Below are positions 31,922 through 41,768 of a stretch of DNA of 64,000 nt, one piece after another. Position numbers and translations under genes: made by a program. How positions within the stretch are numbered: position 1 is the first letter of the stretch; the number at the start of each line of letters is the position of its first letter. The stretch is from Thelephora terrestris (Eukaryota > Basidiomycota > Agaricomycetes > Thelephorales > Thelephoraceae). The DNA lies in the NCBI GenBank assembly GCA_015956445.1, contig WIUZ02000022.1, positions 496,001-560,000 of the forward strand, in the 5' to 3' direction. The notes beneath the pieces are model-generated. The model saw nothing but the letters and a program-made list of their open reading frames with translations. It ran no database searches and was not told where the DNA came from.

Positions 31922-34087
31922 ATGCCTGACGGTTCCTCCTCCGGTGGTAATGATCACTACATGCCACTATCGCATACCAAAAGTGCCCCAGTCTTTTCCC
32001 GCGCATCAGCTCCGGCTTTCAAAGAGTTCTTCAGGAGCGTTGCCGCACTTGGAAAGCGCTGTGGTTTAGAGGACGCTGAAATGATCGATTGGGCTATTCG
32101 GTATGCCGGAGATGCCGGGGACGGTTGGGAATTCCTACCGTGCATGGCTGGCAACCCCACCTTCGACGAGTTCGAGCTCGCGGTTCGCAAGGGATATCCT
32201 GCCCTTGACGATGCACGCCGCTACACCCATAACGAACTTACTAGACTCGTCGAACGGACTCAGAAGTCTGCAGATATGACGCGCGAAGACGTTGGAGATT
32301 ACTATCGAGAGTTCCTTGCAATCTCCCAGTACTTGATCTCCAAAGGTCGGCTATCCACGCGGGAACAGGGAGCATCTTACCTTAGAGGTTTCCCGCAACC
32401 GCTTCGCGCTTCTATCCGTCGCCGCCTTGCCGCCAAGGATCTTGACGCACTTCCGGAGGATGGTTACAAGTTTGCAGCGATTCACGAAGCCGCTCTCTAT
32501 GTTCTGTCTGCTGAGATAGACGATGACATCGTTTCCGCCCCTCGCGATGTCACCCAGCCACAGGGTATAGATGATTTGCTCAAACTTGTAACCAACCTCA
32601 CGAATTTGGTCGCTTCGAACATCCAATCGCAGCAGCAACCTCAGAACACCTCACAGCCCCAGGCACCCCCAGTCACTCAGTACCCTCGCGCTCCTCTCCC
32701 AGCTCCGGGAGGAGCAGTTCCAAACGTTCCCCAGTGGAACCCCCCGCGAGTGCCTGAAGGGAACGACTGTATGTTCTGCAGTGCCAAGGACCATTACGTG
32801 CGAGTGTGTCCCGTTGTCGAAGAATACCTTCGATTGGGGAAAGTCGTCCGCAACCAACAAGGGCGGCTTACTCTCCCCAACGGAAGGTATCCCCCCCGCA
32901 ATACCCCCGGTCGCAACATGCGCGAACGGGTGGACAACTGCGCGACAACCGGACAACAGGACTTCAACGCCGTTTCCGCGAACTACCTAGAAGGTCCGAA
33001 CGAGTACGTGTTCGAGTTCGACCTCTCTCCCGACGACCCAGCGCAGCCTACCGAAGAAGATGAGATCAACGAGCGGTTCAATATCATGAAAGCCGAGCTT
33101 GAGTCTCTTCGGGAAGCCCAAGTCCTAGCTACGCAGCAGGGTCGCCGAGAAAAGTTCGACGGAGTCGAAGTCCCCCAGAGAAAGACTGGTCCCCCTCCCC
33201 GCAAGAATCCTCCTGTTCCCCAGCCTAACGTTCACGGCCAGCGAGATCCATTTAAACCAATCAACAAAGATCCACCTCCTCATCTCGCCGGGAAACCAGG
33301 AGCTCTTGCGGGAACTTCCCAGAATCGCCCACAAGGTCCAATTAAGCCTATCGCTATGCAGCCCAAGCCATCCGCCGACGAATCTAGAACTCGCTACCAC
33401 GCCGCTATCGAGGACTCAGCCAAAGCCTCCGACATTCTCGAACGAGTTCTCGATATAAAGATTCCGGTATCTGCTCGCGAAATCCTCGCCGTCTCCAACG
33501 ATGCCCGGAGACAGGTGAAGGACCTTGTAACCTCTAAAAAGGTTTCGGCGAATCTACTGGAAGCAGGGACCACTGATTCTACTTATAGGATCGCGGAAAC
33601 TTCCCCATTCGACGTCTATGAGTACTCGTCTCCATCTGCCGCTCCGTTCCTCCCGCTACGAGTGATCACTCTCAACCTCGCTCCAGGAGTGACACCCGAG
33701 TGTATCCTCGACGGAGGATCGCAGATTGTGGTCATGAGACGCGACGTCTGGGAGAAGCTCCACGTACCTATCACGGCGGACAGAGCTATGAAGATGGAGT
33801 CGGCGAACTCCGGGACGACTCTCACTCTCGGAGAAATCGAGAACTTCCCCGTGAAGATTGGACCAGTTACCGTCCATCTTCAGATCCAAGTCGTCCCTTC
33901 AGCTCCATTCGAAGTCCTTCTCGGAAGGCCCTTTTTCGATGTCCTCAACTGCACTGAATACAGCCGAGCCGGCGGTGTTCACGAGATCGAAATAAAGGAC
34001 CCCGAGACAGGAACTCCATATGTGTTCGCCACGCAGCCGCGCCAGCATAAGAACTCTAAGGGATCTGCGGTAAATTTTCGTATGTAG
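31922..34087 (+). CDS. gag: E4 Gag with C-terminal retropepsin-like domain
   Basis: 721 aa. The chosen ATG is the first in the frame and gives exactly the length of the E3 Gag. N-terminal capsid-like block (KEFFRSVAALGKRCGLEDAE, YLISKGRLSTREQGASYLRG). CCHC zinc knuckle CMFCSAKDHYVRVC at residues about 283-296. Pro-rich linker. The aspartic protease-like segment ECILDGGSQIVVM is near residue 597. Most retropepsins, and E3 here, have D-S/T-G, whereas E4 reads D-G-G. The frame ends at TAG 34085-34087, just after the slippery AAATTTT (34072-34078). Confidence 0.9.
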   Translation: MPDGSSSGGNDHYMPLSHTKSAPVFSRASAPAFKEFFRSVAALGKRCGLEDAEMIDWAIRYAGDAGDGWEFLPCMAGNPTFDEFELAVRKGYPALDDARRYTHNELTRLVERTQKSADMTREDVGDYYREFLAISQYLISKGRLSTREQGASYLRGFPQPLRASIRRRLAAKDLDALPEDGYKFAAIHEAALYVLSAEIDDDIVSAPRDVTQPQGIDDLLKLVTNLTNLVASNIQSQQQPQNTSQPQAPPVTQYPRAPLPAPGGAVPNVPQWNPPRVPEGNDCMFCSAKDHYVRVCPVVEEYLRLGKVVRNQQGRLTLPNGRYPPRNTPGRNMRERVDNCATTGQQDFNAVSANYLEGPNEYVFEFDLSPDDPAQPTEEDEINERFNIMKAELESLREAQVLATQQGRREKFDGVEVPQRKTGPPPRKNPPVPQPNVHGQRDPFKPINKDPPPHLAGKPGALAGTSQNRPQGPIKPIAMQPKPSADESRTRYHAAIEDSAKASDILERVLDIKIPVSAREILAVSNDARRQVKDLVTSKKVSANLLEAGTTDSTYRIAETSPFDVYEYSSPSAAPFLPLRVITLNLAPGVTPECILDGGSQIVVMRRDVWEKLHVPITADRAMKMESANSGTTLTLGEIENFPVKIGPVTVHLQIQVVPSAPFEVLLGRPFFDVLNCTEYSRAGGVHEIEIKDPETGTPYVFATQPRQHKNSKGSAVNFRM

Positions 34088-34140
34088 ACGGTCCTTCGAG
34101 AGAGATGTCCTCCTCTCGGCAACGTTTCCACCCCCGGGAA
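33990..34140 (+). promoter_or_regulatory. -1 ribosomal frameshift site (E4 gag-pol)
   Basis: In the Gag frame the sequence reads GTA AAT TTT CGT ATG TAG, containing the heptamer A_AAT_TTT at 34072-34078 (X_XXY_YYZ). The pol frame is -1 relative to gag and is open from that point into MSSSRQRF. A short stem CGAGAG/CTCTCG lies about 18 nt downstream. The same heptamer sits at the same place in E3. Confidence 0.75.
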
Positions 34141-37100
34141 ACGTTCGCCCTCGTCGAAGTTCCGTCGCGATTACCCAGTTCTCTTAGAGCCACTTCTGGT
34201 TCATCTGCACCCCCTTCACTTTCGTCGTCTTTCCCCCAGTTCGATTCTCCCCTTTCCCCTTCGTCGCCTGTGACTCGTTTTGAATCTATTGCTCCTTCTT
34301 CTTCATTGTGGACCATTGCTTCTTCTTCTTCCTCGATTTCTCCCTCCTCGTCTGCGAATGTCCTTTCCCCGGCGGAACTACCGCTACCTGTTTCTGCCTC
34401 CATTTTCTGGGACAATAGTGAGTCCCTTCTCGAGCCTACTGTACTTCCCGATAATGCATCTATTTTGAGCTCGTATTCCCCCGTTCCCTCTGCAAGTTCC
34501 TCTGAAACTCGGCATGTATTTTCACCTTCGCATGTATCCTCTTGCTTTTCTCTCCACTCACCTCAACCTGTATCTTCTCCTTCGCATGTGCCGATCTTCG
34601 TTTCTCCGGATTCCTCTCTCCACCCCTCCCCTCTTGTATCTTCTCCTTCTCGTGTCCCGACTTTGATTCCTTCTCTCTCTCTTTCTCCGCATGTATCTTC
34701 ATCTTCGCATGTTCTGTTTCCTTTCGATTCTTCACTTCGTTCGCCTCCTGCCAGCGTTCTCCACACCTTCTTCCAGTCCCTATCCTCCTTGGATCGTCGG
34801 ACCGCCTACTCCTCCTTCGCTACCCTTCGCAACGCTATTCCTCCTTCACCCACCAATCCCTACACTCCCATCCAGCTTGCAAGCCTCTGGATCTCCGAGC
34901 AGTTCACGGAGAATCCTTTTATCGAGCTGGAACGGGATGGTGTGGCTTTCCTCTACAAGAAGGTGGCGAACAAAACTAGGCCGGTCGCGACAACTCTTCC
35001 GGAGAATTTCCGAATTATTCGCCATGAGCATCCTGACCCTCTCGCTGGACTACTAGATCTTCCGGTCCGCCCTCCTGACTTCCGCCCTACCGGGAGGTTC
35101 ACTAGCGAGAGACGGGACAAGATGGCTATCGGAAAGGACTTACTTTGGCCCGAGGAAATCAAGCTTGCCGAGTGGATCGTGTCCAAGCACGATTCAGCCT
35201 TTGCCTGGACAGACGACGAACGAGGATCTTTTGACCCCCAGTACTTTGCCCCCATCGAGATTCCGCATATCTCCCATATCCCTTGGGTACTTAAGCAAGG
35301 TCCGATCCCTCGCGGCATCCTTCGAGAAGTCATAAAAATCATTGAGGACAAGTGGCGGTCTGGAGTGTACGAACCCTCTTCTTCATCGTACAACAGCCGC
35401 TGGTTCTGTGTCTTCAAGAAGGATGGCAAGTCTCTTCGTCTGGTTCACTCGCTCGAGCCGTTGAACGCCGTTACCGTTCGCAACGCCGCGATGCCTCCCT
35501 ATACTGAGGTAGTCGCCGAGGACTTTGCTGGAAGATCGATCTACACCACTCTAGATCTCTATGTGTCTTTCGACCAGCGACAGTTACACGAGAAGTCCCG
35601 CGACATGACGACGTTTAACACTCCTCTCGGCTCCTTCAGGCTTACGGTTCTCCCTATGGGATGGACTAACTCACCCGCAGTTCTCCAAGGTGACATCACG
35701 CACATTCTTCGCCCTGAGATTCCACATTGGACTCAGCCCTTCGCCGACGATGTTCCGATTAAAGGCCCCAAGACTCGCTACGAGTTCCCCGACGGATCCT
35801 TCGAGACGATTGACGGAAACTCCGGTATCCGTCGATTCGTCTGGGAACATCTTGAGGCCGTTAATCGAATCATCCACCGCGTTCAGTCCTACGGCGCCAC
35901 CTTCAGCGGAAAGAAAGCATTCATTGGCGTTCCGCAGGCTGACATCGTCGGACATGTGTGCACCTACGAAGGAAGAATTGCGGATCCTTCTCGAGTTCAG
36001 GCACTTCAGGACTGGCCTATCCCGAAGAACGTCTCCGAGGTTCGTGCGTTCCTAGGAACGTGCGGAGTCTTGCGAATCTTCATTAAGGGATATACGCTCA
36101 TCGCACGGCCGCTGATTCAGCTGACTCGAAAGGACGTCCCCTTTGAGATAGGTCCCCAGCAGTTAGAGGCTTTCGAGAGACTGAAGCTAGCTGTGCTCAG
36201 TTCTCCGGCTCTACTTCCCATCGAGTATGAGTGCGATCGTCCCGTTATCTTAGCGGTCGACTCGTGCGCGAATGGAGTAGGGTATATCCTCTTTCAGCTC
36301 GGTGACAACGGAAAGCGGTATCCCAGCAGGTTTGGCTCTATCACCTTCAACGATCGTGAATCCCGCTACTCCCAGGCGAAGCTCGAGTTGTATGGCCTCT
36401 TTCGAGCCCTTCGCCACACTCAGCTATTCACGATTGGTGTTCGGAAGCTAGTCGTCGAGATGGATGCCAAGTACATCAAAGGCATGATTAATAGCCCTAC
36501 TCTCCACCCCAACGACGCTATCAACCGCTGGATCGCTGCTATCCTCCTCTTTGACTTCGAACTCGTTCACGTCCCCGCAGAGAGACACACTGGAGCTGAC
36601 GGACTCTCCCGACGCCCCCGAGCTTCAGTAGATCCTCCTCGCGACGACAGTGAAGAGCTCGAAGATTGGATTGATGAGAACGCTGGCTTTTTCATTGGAC
36701 TCCATTCCCCCTTTTCTTCTACTGACCCTTTGCTTCCTCTCATTCGTTCTCATGTGGCGAAAAAGCATGTATTTTCCTTCGGCTCTCCTTCGGTTTCTTC
36801 CTCCTCTGTTTTCTCCTCTTCTTCCGTTTCTCCTCCTCCTCCGCCCCCTCTTTCCCCGGAGATTCCCAGATCTCCAAAGGCTATCCTTCGCGACAAGAAG
36901 ACTTCCCTCATTCGGCAGTTCCTCGCCAATCCCCAGCGTCCTCCAGCCCTCTCTGATGAGCAGTACCGGCTCTTCATTCGACAGGCTACGGAGTTCTTCT
37001 TGTTCAAAGGAAGTCTCTATCGGAAGAATAAGACCGGTATTCCCCAGCTCGTCCCCGAGCCCGACGATCGTCTTGAGCTCATTCGCTACGCTCACGATGT

Positions 37101-38277
37101 TATGGGACACAAGGGAATCTTCGCCACTACCCAGTCCCTTCTTGTCCGGTTCTGGTGGCCCGAGCTAGCCAAGGACGTCAAGTGGTATGTTAGGACTTGT
37201 CACGAGTGCCAAGTACGCCAGACCAAGTACTTCCACATACCACCGGTCGTTCCTACGGTTCCCTCCTTGTTCCGAAAGGCTCACATGGACACTTTCCTCA
37301 TGCCTCGCGTTGGGAGTTACCGCTATGTTCTTCATGCCCGATGCGCGATGAGCTCTTGGCCAGAAGGACGAGCCGTTACCGCTGAGTCCCATCGGACTAT
37401 CGCCACCTTTATCTTCCAGGACATCCTCTGTCGCTGGGGAGGTCTTGCCGAGATCGTTACCGATAACGCCGCTCCTTACATCGCCGCTGTGGACCTTCTC
37501 GGCGAACAGTACGGTATCCACCACATCAGGATCTCTGGCTACAACTCTCAGGCGAACGGCATCGTTGAGTCTAAGCACTTCGACGTTCGCGAGGCGATTA
37601 TGAAGACTTGCGGAGGCAACGAGTCAAAATGGCGGGAAGTCCTTCCCCAAGTTTTCTGGGCTGAACGAGTTACTATCCGGAAGTCTACTGGATATTCCCC
37701 CTACTTCCTCGCTCACGGAGTTCACCCCCTCCTTCCCTTCGATATCCTCGAGTCCACGTTCCTAGCACCCAAGCAGGATTTCGGAATCTCCACCGAGGAA
37801 CTAGTAGCGCTCCGAGCGAGGCAATTGGCGAAACGGCCTGAGGATCTAGAAGAAATGAGATCAAAGGTCACGAAGTCGCGACAACGGAACATCGAGCAGT
37901 TTGAGAAGCAGCACGGCTCTCGGATCATCGACTTTGACTTCAAGTCTGGAGCCCTTGTTCTAGTTCGCAATACCCGCATTGAGGAGTCCCTCAATCGGAA
38001 GACCAAGCCCCGCTATCTGGGACCCATGGTAGTCGTTCGCAAGACTACCGGGAAGTCCTACATTGTCGCAGAACTTGACGGCGCTCAGTCCGAGCTGCGA
38101 GTGGCTGGTTTCCGTTTGGTTCCCTACTTTCCCCGGTCGTCTACGGAGATCCCCATCGTTTCAGACGTTCCCGAGGAAGAGGACTCGACGTGGGAAGATC
38201 CCGAGGACACTCGGTTCTTTTCCTCTCTGCCTGTTGACGATAGGCGTTATATTTCTTCTTCTCCTCCTCTGCTATGA
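34079..38277 (+). CDS. pol: E4 Pol: reverse transcriptase, RNase H, integrase
   Basis: Continues from the frameshift; the first in-frame ATG is 34105, from which 1390 residues run to TGA 38277. A Ser/Pro-rich spacer of about 230 residues precedes the RT. The RT active site is FADD (about residues 546-549), replacing the usual Y-x-D-D. RNase H begins near [17 protein letters not shown]. The integrase has an HHCC zinc finger (HDVMGHKG, CHECQ), then the catalytic triad D1062 (HMDTFLMP), D1120 (VTDNAAPY) and E1155 (GIVESKHF). A GPY/F-like C-terminal module follows ([13 protein letters not shown]). No stop or frameshift interrupts it. It is made as Gag-Pol by inference. Confidence 0.93.
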
Positions 38278-38631
38278 TTTTGTTTCCAGCTTATGACCCC
38301 TTCCACGACCCGTTACGATCTTTCATGACCTTCCCATCCTTCATTCTACGAATCTCCACGCATTTCTTTTTTTTATTTCTCCAAGCTCCTTTTGCCCCCC
38401 CACGAAACCCAAGCCTATCATCATCATTGCATTACCTCAATTCTCTTTCTTCGAAAAAGTTCCTTTTAGTTCCTATCGTTTTCTTTCACCCTTTTCCTCG
38501 AATCCCAGATCCTATCCTTCCCATCCCCCCTACCAGTTTATGTTCCGCAACGAGTTCCCCAAGTTTCTTCACCAAGTTTCCAGTTCCGCTGTTCAATTTT
38601 CCACTTCTTTGCAACGTCCCGCTTCGTTTCT

Positions 38632-38645
38632 AAAGTCCCGAGGAG
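38632..38645 (+). promoter_or_regulatory. First copy of polypurine-like tract in E4
   Basis: AAAGTCCCGAGGAG, identical to the tract just before the 3' LTR (40503-40516). In E3 the corresponding motif AAGTCCCAAGGAG is also duplicated, but only about 45 bp apart. Confidence 0.6.
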
Positions 38646-38852
38646 CTTCCCTCTTTGCTTCCACAAGTTTTCACCACGGACTCTTTTCTTAGATACTTTT
38701 CATCTTCATTCCTCATTCCTTCCCTTCGCGAGAACCAAGAAAACGTTGTCACATTCAAAACGCACGTCGGTGACAAAGTGTGGACACGGCAAAACTAGCA
38801 AATACGGAAAAAGAAAGGAAGAGTTACCGAGGGCCTCCAGCCAGATGGTCCT

Positions 38853-40451
38853 TCACTTCCCCTCGGCCTCCTCCGGCTTCTTCTCCTCCCTCGAAACCGC
38901 TCTCCTCTTCCCCTCCTTCTTCGACATCGCAAACTCGTCTTCGGACTCAGAGGACGAAGGAACCTCGGATCGCGCTGGAGTACCCGGATCTTCGACGATC
39001 TTCTCCAGGTCCTCGGCCATGTTCTCTCCCGCCTGAGGACTGACAACTCGAGGCTGCGACGGCCCCGCGACTGGCGAACTATCAACGGACATGGCACTGT
39101 TTCCAAGCAAGCGAGCCTGGAACTTCCGATCAATGTCCTCCCAGGCACTCTTTCGCAAATCTAGTCGCATCCTCCGGGAATCCTCGGCGAGGCGAGCACC
39201 TAGAAAGTCCGCGTACCATTCCCGGATCGTCATCCTCGGGAGCTCCAGATTGTCGACGATGTCATCGAACATCTGAAGGGACTCTAGCCCCCCCCGACCG
39301 GCACCCGGCTCGGTCTCTTGCACCTCCACGTTGCTCCCTTCGGAGAAGGCCTTCTTTATCGGCGTCGCGGCAGCCTTCCTCTTCGCCTCAACGGCTTTCT
39401 TCCTCCTCCCGATCCCCCCTAGGCTCTCCATGACCGACGGTGGATGAAGCATGGTGAAATCATCCGTAAATGAGCACCGGCACTTGTTCTTCATGCAGTA
39501 TTCGCACCAGACGGTGACGTAGGCAAGATAGTACTTCCTCCAGAGCGGAACGCACTTCTTCTTCCTCGACTGGCACTCTCGGCAGGACTATTCCGTTCTC
39601 CAATCAGTTCCTGACCCCTCTCGGCCCTCGCAAATCGATGCTCACCGTCGGGAAAAGCTTTTTCGTCTCCGGTGACAGCCTGGAGTCCTCAAGTACTTTC
39701 ATCTCGCTCATATCCTTCGCAATCACCTTCTTCTCCCTCTCCTGCTTCGCCGGAGTCTCCTTTTTCATTTCCCTCTTTACCTTCTTCTGCCCTTTTCCCC
39801 GGAGACTGCGCAACTTCGGCGTTGGAGGACTCCCCTGAGTCTCCTTCCATTCCTCGTCCATGGCTTCCGTTTCCTCGCCCCGAGTAGTGGTGGTCGGCGA
39901 GTCTGGAGTTACCTCTTTCCTCTTCGGGATGCGCTGCACTGGAGAAGGAGGTACGAGAACATACGGAAGCTTCGCTCTCGGCGAAGGTCTCCCCGTCTTT
40001 GGAGTCTTCAGCACCTTCACTTCCGTCGATGGAAGCCCCTCCCCGCTGATGAGGTTCCGTTGAACCACGTGCCGCAGGTACTCTACAACTGGGCCGTACG
40101 GCTGCACTCCCGCTTCCCGGCACACTTCATAGTGCCTCACCTGGGTTTCTTCATTAGTAGGAAGCTCTCGCGCGAAGGTATCTCTAGGAGAAAACTCACT
40201 ATCCAAGCCTTTACGAGAACGGTCCACGTTCTATCCCCGGTACCTAGTTCCTCGAAAGTACTCAACCTCCACACCTCGCGGACAGATTCCCAGATCCCCT
40301 TAGTCGACGGATACGCAACCTTCACCTCTTCAAAAGTCCACGGAGAGTCGTTCTCGATAGATGGGAACAATCCTCCCTTACGATCAATCGCGTCAAGGGG
40401 ACCGAACGGAGGAAGAGGGTTCCCCTTAGCGTCAGATGGGAACCAGGTCAT
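38853..40451 (-). CDS. Antisense accessory gene of E4 encoding a Zn2Cys6-like protein
   Basis: Three exons, 40200-40451, 39646-40140 and 38853-39587, give 493 aa. Introns of 59 bp (GTGAGT donor, CTACTAAT branch, CAG) and 58 bp (GTGAGC, TAG) are both phase 0, and removing them fuses three open frames. The N-terminal block starts MTWFPSDAKGNPLPPFGPL and reads WTFEEVKVAYPSTKGIWESV. A basic, Lys/Pro-rich linker follows. Cysteines at about 251, 254, 261, 277, 280 and 287 are spaced C-x2-C-x6-C-x15-C-x2-C-x6-C, starting CRECQSRKKKC, as in fungal binuclear zinc cluster DNA-binding domains but with a long loop. The tail is acidic and Ser-rich. The start is 67 bp from the 3' LTR, so that LTR probably supplies antisense promoter activity. 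Cargo or regulator; function unknown. Confidence 0.72.
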
Positions 40452-40480
40452 AGAGAACGAAGGAAAGGTTAGCGAGTTGG

Positions 40481-40517
40481 CAACCGAGGACGGTTGATTT
40501 TTAAAGTCCCGAGGAGA
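40481..40517 (+). promoter_or_regulatory. Conserved hairpin plus second polypurine tract before the E4 3' LTR
   Basis: The inverted repeat CAACCGAGGACGGTTG (40481-40496) is followed by AAAGTCCCGAGGAGA ending at the LTR border. E3 has the identical 16-bp hairpin (46402-46417, minus strand) at the same distance. The polypurine end should prime plus-strand synthesis. Confidence 0.7.
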
Positions 40518-41638
40518 TGTCGCGACGTCGAAACTCTCAATCTCCGATTCCTTCCTATTGGTCGTTCGACTCCATTGAGTTCCGGACTCTTCTTGGCCTC
40601 GCGACTGCCTCGAGGCAACCTTCACCCTGATCACCGGACCGCCTCTATTGTTTCTCGAACGTTCTTCCCCGCTTCGCGTCCCCTCTCGGGAACCCTGTTT
40701 CGAATCCTCGCGTCCTGCCATCTGCCACCCGCCACTCGACCTTCCGGAACTCTGATATCCCCGACGCCTCGTTCCCCTCGCCTTTCATCCTCGTTTCAAC
40801 TCTCGTTCTAGCCCTTCGCCATCGCCATCTATCGTTATCAATTCCTCCCGCCATCGATCTCCGGTTATCCCATCGTTCTGTGCTCTCGTCCCCGCGAATC
40901 CTTATCGATCGGAACTTCCCGGTCGATTGATCAGTTCCATTCCCCGCACCGTTCCGTTCTCCGGGCATTTGCCTCCATTGCTATCTTCCGCTCTCGATTT
41001 CTGTTCCCCTGCATTTTCTCCTGTATGACGCGGCTTCCTCTCGTGCCGTCGTCACCCCTTCGTCATCGTCCCTGTAGTTACTCAGCCTTCGTCGTCGTTT
41101 CCCCCCCCTAGTAGTTACCCCTCTTACCAAGTTCCTCTTAGTTTCGCTTTTCCGTTCCCCTTCTCTCTCACGGACTATCTCGACACTGCTTATTTAGGAG
41201 ATTCTTCGGTTTCCTTTATATACTGTGTCTTAGATAGCCTGGAATGCATCGACTCAGATCCCCCAGTTCAGTTTCAGTCCGAGTTCTCCAGTTCTCTGGT
41301 TCGCTCTCCAGTTCTCAAGTCAAGTTCTCGGCTTCTCTGTGTCTCTTCTCTTGCTCCCACCAAAAGCCTGCCTCAGCTACTTTACGATTTCGCGGTGATT
41401 CTCTATCGCAACTCTCAGCAACCTCGGTTCCTATCCCCCTCTGCTTTGTCTCGAATCTCGCGCTTTACTCTAGTCGTCGCGGTCTTCCCCGGCGATTCTC
41501 CAGACATCTTCGGGCATCTCTGAACAGCTCTTCTGTTCCGGTGGTCGTACAGAACTCAACACTCAACCGGTACCCACCTCAACTGCTTGTACACTTTTTT
41601 TTAGGGTATCCGACTACCCGGAGTGTTCAGTAAGTTCA
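40518..41638 (+). repeat. E4 3' LTR
   Basis: 1121 bp, the same length as the 5' LTR and identical in every stretch I compared, followed by the GCGC duplication. Confidence 0.92.
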
Positions 41639-41768
41639 GCGCGTGTTTTTGAATGATTGGTGTGAAGGGACAAGGAGTGTGAAGCATTCAAACATAAGAA
41701 TTGGTAAGAAGAGTTCGAAGAAAGAGCGTGTTATAAAAAGTTTAAAAAAATACCATGTTCCTGACAGG

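Larger units (their letters stand above)
30379..41638 (+). mobile_element. E4: complete Gypsy-like LTR retrotransposon, TSD GCGC
   Basis: An 11.26-kb element with a 5' LTR 30379-31499 and a 3' LTR 40518-41638, both 1121 bp and identical wherever I compared them. It is flanked by GCGC (30375-30378 and 41639-41642). Order: LTR, primer-binding candidate (31502-31520), leader, gag-protease, pol (RT, RNase H, integrase), first polypurine-like tract (38632-38645), an antisense gene, conserved hairpin, second polypurine tract (40503-40517), LTR. The gene order RT-RNaseH-IN is Ty3/Gypsy. Open frames and matching LTRs indicate a young copy. Confidence 0.95.
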
